From NCBI GenBank assembly GCA_028819775.1, contig JAPPKV010000154.1, forward strand, positions 1 to 10,163: 10,163 bases of DNA, in the 5' to 3' direction. This DNA is from Gammaproteobacteria bacterium. GTDB taxonomy: Bacteria; Pseudomonadota; Gammaproteobacteria; Pseudomonadales; Azotimanducaceae_A. Position 1 is the first letter of the stretch; every line of letters begins with the position of its first letter. The notes below the pieces were generated by a model, which worked only from the letters and a program-made list of their open reading frames with translations, was not told the origin of the DNA and searched no databases. This document shows, piece by piece, positions 7,314 through 10,163 of this stretch. Both the position numbers and the translations under genes were made by a program.

Positions 7314-8087
7314 TTGGCCATGACCGTTGAACCCGTCCGGCTGCGACTCAATCCCGTCCCGGCGAGCGCGATGGGCACTGCCGCGGGCATCCTGTCCACG
7401 TGGATGCCGGCCAAGCACCTGCGCCTAGGCGGCGGCACCGCCCTGGCGGCTCGCTGGCACCATCGATCCAGCACCGACCTGGACTTTTGCTTCACGCCGG
7501 GGACGGGTCCATCCAACTCCCTGTTCCTCAAGGACTCCGACGACATCAGAAGGGACCTGCACGCACTGGCCCGCGACGGAGTTATCGCGATGGACAGCGT
7601 GGTGATGGTCGGGACGAACCACATTCAGTTCATGGTCGGCGACGTGCCCGTGTCGTTCGTCGGAACCGAGATGTTCCACGGCGACCCGCGCGACGAGGTG
7701 GAGTACGAGACCGGCGTGATTCTCGGCGGCACCAAGGACATCCTGACAAAGAAGATGTACAACCGTCTCGGCGTCAACCACGTCGCGACCGAACGAGACG
7801 CCTACGACTTCGCCGTGGCGCGCACGCTGGCCCCGGACGACCTGTTCTACGCTTGGTCCACCCTGACCGACGACATGAAGCGGGACACGCTCGCGGTCTA
7901 TCGGGACTTGGCGGAAGGCGATAGCAACGCACGGTACCAGGCACTCGTGAAACCCAGATTCGAACGCATCGCCGGCCAAGTATGGAAACAGGTCCTATGG
8001 ATGATGGAGAGTGATCTCGAGTACGTTCCGCCGTTGACGCAACGCGACGGCGGCTTTGGCCATCGGGGCGGCGCACATGGGCACTGA
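7314..8087 (+). CDS. AbiEii/AbiGii-like nucleotidyltransferase (putative toxin)
   Basis: A 257-residue protein with the motifs of the AbiEii (DUF1814) nucleotidyltransferase family. LGGGTALAARW (38-48) is followed by RSSTDLDF (51-58), with Asp55/Asp57 as metal ligands. A further acidic strand VGDVPVSF lies at 108-115. KDILTKKMYNR (141-151) and RDAYDFAVAR (161-170) correspond to the family's conserved K...RD..D block. AbiEii proteins are the toxin half of type IV toxin-antitoxin and phage-abortive systems; related nucleotidyltransferase toxins add nucleotides to tRNA acceptor ends. AbiEi antitoxin genes normally lie upstream, but here the upstream gene is a metabolic enzyme only 3 bases away. 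A toxin role is therefore inferred from fold alone. AGGAG (7303-7307) is 6 bases from the TTG at 7314 and 12 from the ATG at 7320, so either may be used. The gene overlaps the next by 11 bases. Confidence 0.8.
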   Translation: MAMTVEPVRLRLNPVPASAMGTAAGILSTWMPAKHLRLGGGTALAARWHHRSSTDLDFCFTPGTGPSNSLFLKDSDDIRRDLHALARDGVIAMDSVVMVGTNHIQFMVGDVPVSFVGTEMFHGDPRDEVEYETGVILGGTKDILTKKMYNRLGVNHVATERDAYDFAVARTLAPDDLFYAWSTLTDDMKRDTLAVYRDLAEGDSNARYQALVKPRFERIAGQVWKQVLWMMESDLEYVPPLTQRDGGFGHRGGAHGH

Positions 8088-8571
8088 CGTGAAGATCGCG
8101 CACGTCGTCTACTACGACGTCTGCGAGGATCATACGTTCGACTCGCAAATCGCAAACCGACGCATGGGCCATCGGCTGCCCGAGTCGTTCGACGATCGAA
8201 TCCGCCGGCCATTGGGTGTGCGCGGGGTTGTGGGCGCGTACATGGCGGGCATGCGCTGTCCGACGGCCGAACGGCTGACGGACCTGGTGCACGACATCGC
8301 CGGCATCGAGGACTGGGAGAAGCACGCGGTGAGGGAACTCTTCGCGCAGCTATCGCCTGCGGAATGCAACGAGTTCATGGTGACCACCGACGCATCGCCC
8401 CGCGACGTGGCCCGCCTGATGCGGGAGTGCGGTGTCCGGCGCGGCCTGGTGGTGAACTGGATCAATCAGTTCTCCTCCGACCCCGCCTGGCGCGAGGACA
8501 AGGCTCTGCCGATCTGGTGGGGAGATCTGTGGGTCACCGACGGCGGCTTCCTTCAGCCGCGGCATAGGTAG
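8077..8571 (+). CDS. Unrecognised 164-residue protein, coupled to the AbiEii-like gene
   Basis: I do not recognise a family. The ATG at 8077 lies inside the end of the AbiEii-like gene (11-base overlap), preceded by GGGGCGG at 8065-8071, pointing to translational coupling; GTG 8089 is an alternative. There is no signal peptide or membrane segment, so it should be cytosolic. A charged middle (AERLTDLVHDIAGIEDWEKH, 64-83) looks helical. Residues 110-132 (DVARLMRECGVRRGLVVNWI and following) have the spacing of a helix-turn-helix: Gly119, Val120, Val125, Trp128. The C-terminus is Trp-rich (IWWGDLW, 146-152). Position makes it a candidate partner or antitoxin for the upstream nucleotidyltransferase, but it does not look like AbiEi, which has an N-terminal winged HTH and is usually upstream. 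Base composition and codon use resemble the neighbours, so there is no sign of recent transfer. Confidence 0.7.
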   Translation: MGTDVKIAHVVYYDVCEDHTFDSQIANRRMGHRLPESFDDRIRRPLGVRGVVGAYMAGMRCPTAERLTDLVHDIAGIEDWEKHAVRELFAQLSPAECNEFMVTTDASPRDVARLMRECGVRRGLVVNWINQFSSDPAWREDKALPIWWGDLWVTDGGFLQPRHR

Positions 8572-8626
8572 ACCGAGCCTGATAGCGCCCAGCGTCTTGC
8601 AGTACAACGCGCGGTCGCGCAATCTT

Positions 8627-8670
8627 GCCCTCTCCCAAGGTGGCTCGCCTCGGGAGCCGCAGGGCGAGCC
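8627..8670 (+). promoter_or_regulatory. Mutually exclusive hairpins in the purC leader
   Basis: The 129-base gap before purC can fold in two competing ways. Fold A is a perfect 8-bp stem, GGCTCGCC (8642-8649) with GGCGAGCC (8663-8670), around a 13-base loop. Fold B pairs GCCCTCTCCC (8627-8636) with GGGAG (8652-8656) and AGGGC (8661-8665), leaving CCGC bulged; it uses bases that fold A needs. The purC ribosome-binding site (8692-8695) lies outside both, and no T-run follows. A small dyad GCGCG-GT-CGCGC sits upstream at 8609-8620. The arrangement recalls an attenuator but could be chance in GC-rich DNA. No clear -10/-35 pair was found in the gap. Confidence 0.3.
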
Positions 8671-8700
8671 GTGTCGACCAGGCGGAAAAACGGAGAACAC

Positions 8701-9627
8701 GTGCAGCCTAGACTCGTGATGGAGACGAATCTCGCTCTCCCCAACAAGCGCAGCGGCAAGGTCCGCGACCTCTACGACGTAGAGATGCCGGACGGCAGCG
8801 AGGCCCTCTTGATCATCGCCACCGACCGCGTCAGTGCCTTCGACGTGGTTCTCGGGAACGGCCCGGCCGGCAAGGGCGTGGTACTCACGCAGATCTCGAA
8901 GTTCTGGTTCGACCACTTCGCCGGGGTTGTCGACCACCACCTCATCTCCACGGATTCGGCGGATGTTCCCGGGCTCACCGACGGCGAACGCGAAGCGCTC
9001 GACGGACGCATCATGCTGTGCCGAAAGACCCGTGTACTGCCCGTGGAGTGCATCGCCCGGGGCTACCTTGCCGGCAGCGGATGGAAGGACTACCAGAACA
9101 CCGGCCAGGTCTGCGGGATCGATTTGCCGGAGGGACTTCGCAACGGCGACCGGCTGGAGACCCCGCTTTTCACCCCGTCCACCAAGGCGGACACCGGCCA
9201 CGACGAGAACATCAGCTTCGCCGAGGGGGCCGAGATCGTCGGCGAGGAGACCATGCTCTGGCTCCAGGAGAAAACCCTAGCGCTCTACCGGCTCGCAAGG
9301 GACTACGCCGGCGACCGCGGCATCGTCCTGGCCGACACCAAGTTCGAGTTCGGCGTTGTCGACGACAGCGACGAACCGCTCTTGATCGACGAGATCTTCA
9401 CCCCCGACAGCTCTCGATTCTGGCCCGCCGACCAATGGCGGCCGGGCGGCGAACAACCGAGTTTCGACAAGCAGTACGTGCGCAACTACCTCGAGACCCT
9501 GGTCTCGGACGGGAGATGGGACAAGACGCCCCCGGGACCTGCGCTGCCCGACGACGTCATCGCCGCCACGACGAGTCGCTACCTCGAAGCCTACCGGCAG
9601 TTGACCGGCCGGGAACTGTTCGCGTAG
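8701..9627 (+). CDS. purC: Phosphoribosylaminoimidazole-succinocarboxamide synthase (SAICAR synthase), ADE1 type
   Basis: A 308-residue enzyme that joins CAIR and aspartate with ATP to give SAICAR in purine synthesis (cytosol). Seen in order: SGKVRDLY (18-25, nucleotide-binding start), ATDRVSAFDVV (40-50), and PVECIARGYLAGSGW (114-128, SAICAR signature). TPSTKADTGHDEN (158-170) follows, then DTKFEFG (212-218) and LIDEIFTPDSSRFW (228-241, second signature). The length and the TDRVSAFD/KGVVLTQIS region match the longer yeast ADE1-like form, not the roughly 237-residue E. coli form. GTG 8701 is chosen because GGAG at 8692-8695 lies 5 bases upstream; ATG 8719 and GTG 8671 are also in frame, but 8671 falls at the end of the leader hairpin. 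A formyltransferase gene follows after 19 bases, forming a purine pair. Confidence 0.95.
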   Translation: MQPRLVMETNLALPNKRSGKVRDLYDVEMPDGSEALLIIATDRVSAFDVVLGNGPAGKGVVLTQISKFWFDHFAGVVDHHLISTDSADVPGLTDGEREALDGRIMLCRKTRVLPVECIARGYLAGSGWKDYQNTGQVCGIDLPEGLRNGDRLETPLFTPSTKADTGHDENISFAEGAEIVGEETMLWLQEKTLALYRLARDYAGDRGIVLADTKFEFGVVDDSDEPLLIDEIFTPDSSRFWPADQWRPGGEQPSFDKQYVRNYLETLVSDGRWDKTPPGPALPDDVIAATTSRYLEAYRQLTGRELFA

Positions 9628-9646
9628 GGCTCGTCGGGAGCGTTAG

Positions 9647-10163
9647 GTGCCGGCGCTAAAGTACGGCTGCAATCCGCATCAGGCGCAGGCGGCGTTCGAG
9701 TCGGACGCGGTGGCCGTGCACAACGGCGCGCCGTCGATGATCAACATGCTCGACGCATTGAACGCCTGGCAGCTTGTGGCCGAACTGAGCGAAGTGCTCG
9801 AAGCACCCGCAGCGACGTCCTTCAAGCACGTCTCCCCCGCCGGCGCCGCCGTCGGCGTACCGCTTTCCGACGACTTGAGGCGGGTCTACGAGGTGGGCGA
9901 CCGCGACCTGTCGCCGCTTGCCACGGCCTACGTGCGCGCCCGGGGCGCCGATCCCAAGTCCTCCTTCGGGGACTTCGTGGCGCTGTCCCACCCGGTCGAC
10001 GCAGCCACCGCCGCCTATCTCAAGGGCGTCGTCAGCGACGGGATCGTTGCGCCGGGATTCGAGGAAGGCACTCTGGCTACGCTTTCCGCCAAGAAGAACG
10101 GCTCATTCGTGGTGATCGAAGCCGACCCCGGCTACCGCCCACCCGCCGTGGAATCGCGCGAGG
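9647..10163 (+). CDS. purH: Stand-alone AICAR formyltransferase (PurH C-terminal domain type), N-terminal part
   Basis: Partial gene: 172 residues before the right edge, with no stop seen. It would transfer a formyl group from 10-formyl-tetrahydrofolate to AICAR, giving [14 protein letters not shown] (5-12) is the entry motif of the AICARFT domain. [10 protein letters not shown] (35-44), [11 protein letters not shown] (58-68, with the catalytic Lys60-His61 pair), [15 protein letters not shown] (88-102), SSFGDF (105-110) and VSDGIVAPG (129-137) follow in the order expected. In bifunctional PurH this domain starts near residue 200, after the IMP cyclohydrolase (MGS-like) domain; here the protein begins directly at KYGCNPHQ. 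It belongs to the roughly 390-residue stand-alone group. GTG 9647 has GGGAG (9636-9640) 6 bases upstream and follows the purC stop by 19 bases. The IMP cyclohydrolase step must be encoded elsewhere. The symbol purH refers to function only. Confidence 0.9.
   Translation, partial: MPALKYGCNPHQAQAAFESDAVAVHNGAPSMINMLDALNAWQLVAELSEVLEAPAATSFKHVSPAGAAVGVPLSDDLRRVYEVGDRDLSPLATAYVRARGADPKSSFGDFVALSHPVDAATAAYLKGVVSDGIVAPGFEEGTLATLSAKKNGSFVVIEADPGYRPPAVESRE

Noticed and set aside
6075..7418. 447-codon open frame on the minus strand
   Set aside because: It lies opposite the well-supported PLP enzyme gene. Its translation shows no recognisable domain, and long antisense frames are expected in GC-rich coding DNA.
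8597..8625. TTGCAG/CAATCT as a purC promoter
   Set aside because: The -35-like part is fair, but the -10-like part at 17-base spacing matches only two of six consensus positions.

Overview
The window is a GC-rich piece of bacterial chromosome with strongly G/C-biased third codon positions. It is nearly fully coding, with very short gaps and several stop/start overlaps. The gene mix points to a proteobacterium, most likely an uncultured gammaproteobacterium: a YejA-like solute-binding protein, a LolD/FtsX-type ABC system with an AttH-like lipoprotein, and a lipobox with a non-Asp +2 residue. This is an inference from gene content, not a measurement. GTG and TTG start codons appear to be common here.

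Layout. (1) Bases 1-267, minus strand: the first 89 residues of a secreted YejA-type oligopeptide-binding protein, running off the left edge. (2) Bases about 314-6004, plus strand: a packed five-gene set. It encodes an NUDT19-like Nudix hydrolase, a LolD/MacB-type ABC ATPase (start overlaps the Nudix stop), a 10-TM FtsX-type permease, an AttH/CrtC-like lipoprotein and a second, ADP-ribose-pyrophosphatase-type Nudix hydrolase (TTGA overlap). The only sizeable gap, between ATPase and permease, holds a 24-pair hairpin that starts in the ATPase stop region, followed by a possible 14-codon leader ORF ending in an ATGA overlap with the permease start. (3) Bases 6072-8571, plus strand: a PLP-dependent cystathionine gamma-synthase-family enzyme, then after 3 bases an AbiEii-like nucleotidyltransferase, then an overlapping unrecognised 164-residue protein. 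(4) Bases 8701-10163, plus strand: two late purine-synthesis genes, an ADE1-type purC and a stand-alone AICAR formyltransferase (purH C-terminal domain only) cut by the right edge.

How they work together. The ATPase, permease and AttH lipoprotein should form one envelope system acting on a lipid or lipoprotein substrate; why Nudix enzymes bracket it is unknown. purC and the formyltransferase catalyse nearby steps of IMP synthesis, with adenylosuccinate lyase (purB) between them and IMP cyclohydrolase after them, both necessarily encoded elsewhere. The AbiEii-like protein has its catalytic motifs but no recognisable AbiEi antitoxin beside it; the unknown downstream gene is the obvious candidate partner. 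No tRNA, rRNA, transposase, CRISPR or long repeat was seen.
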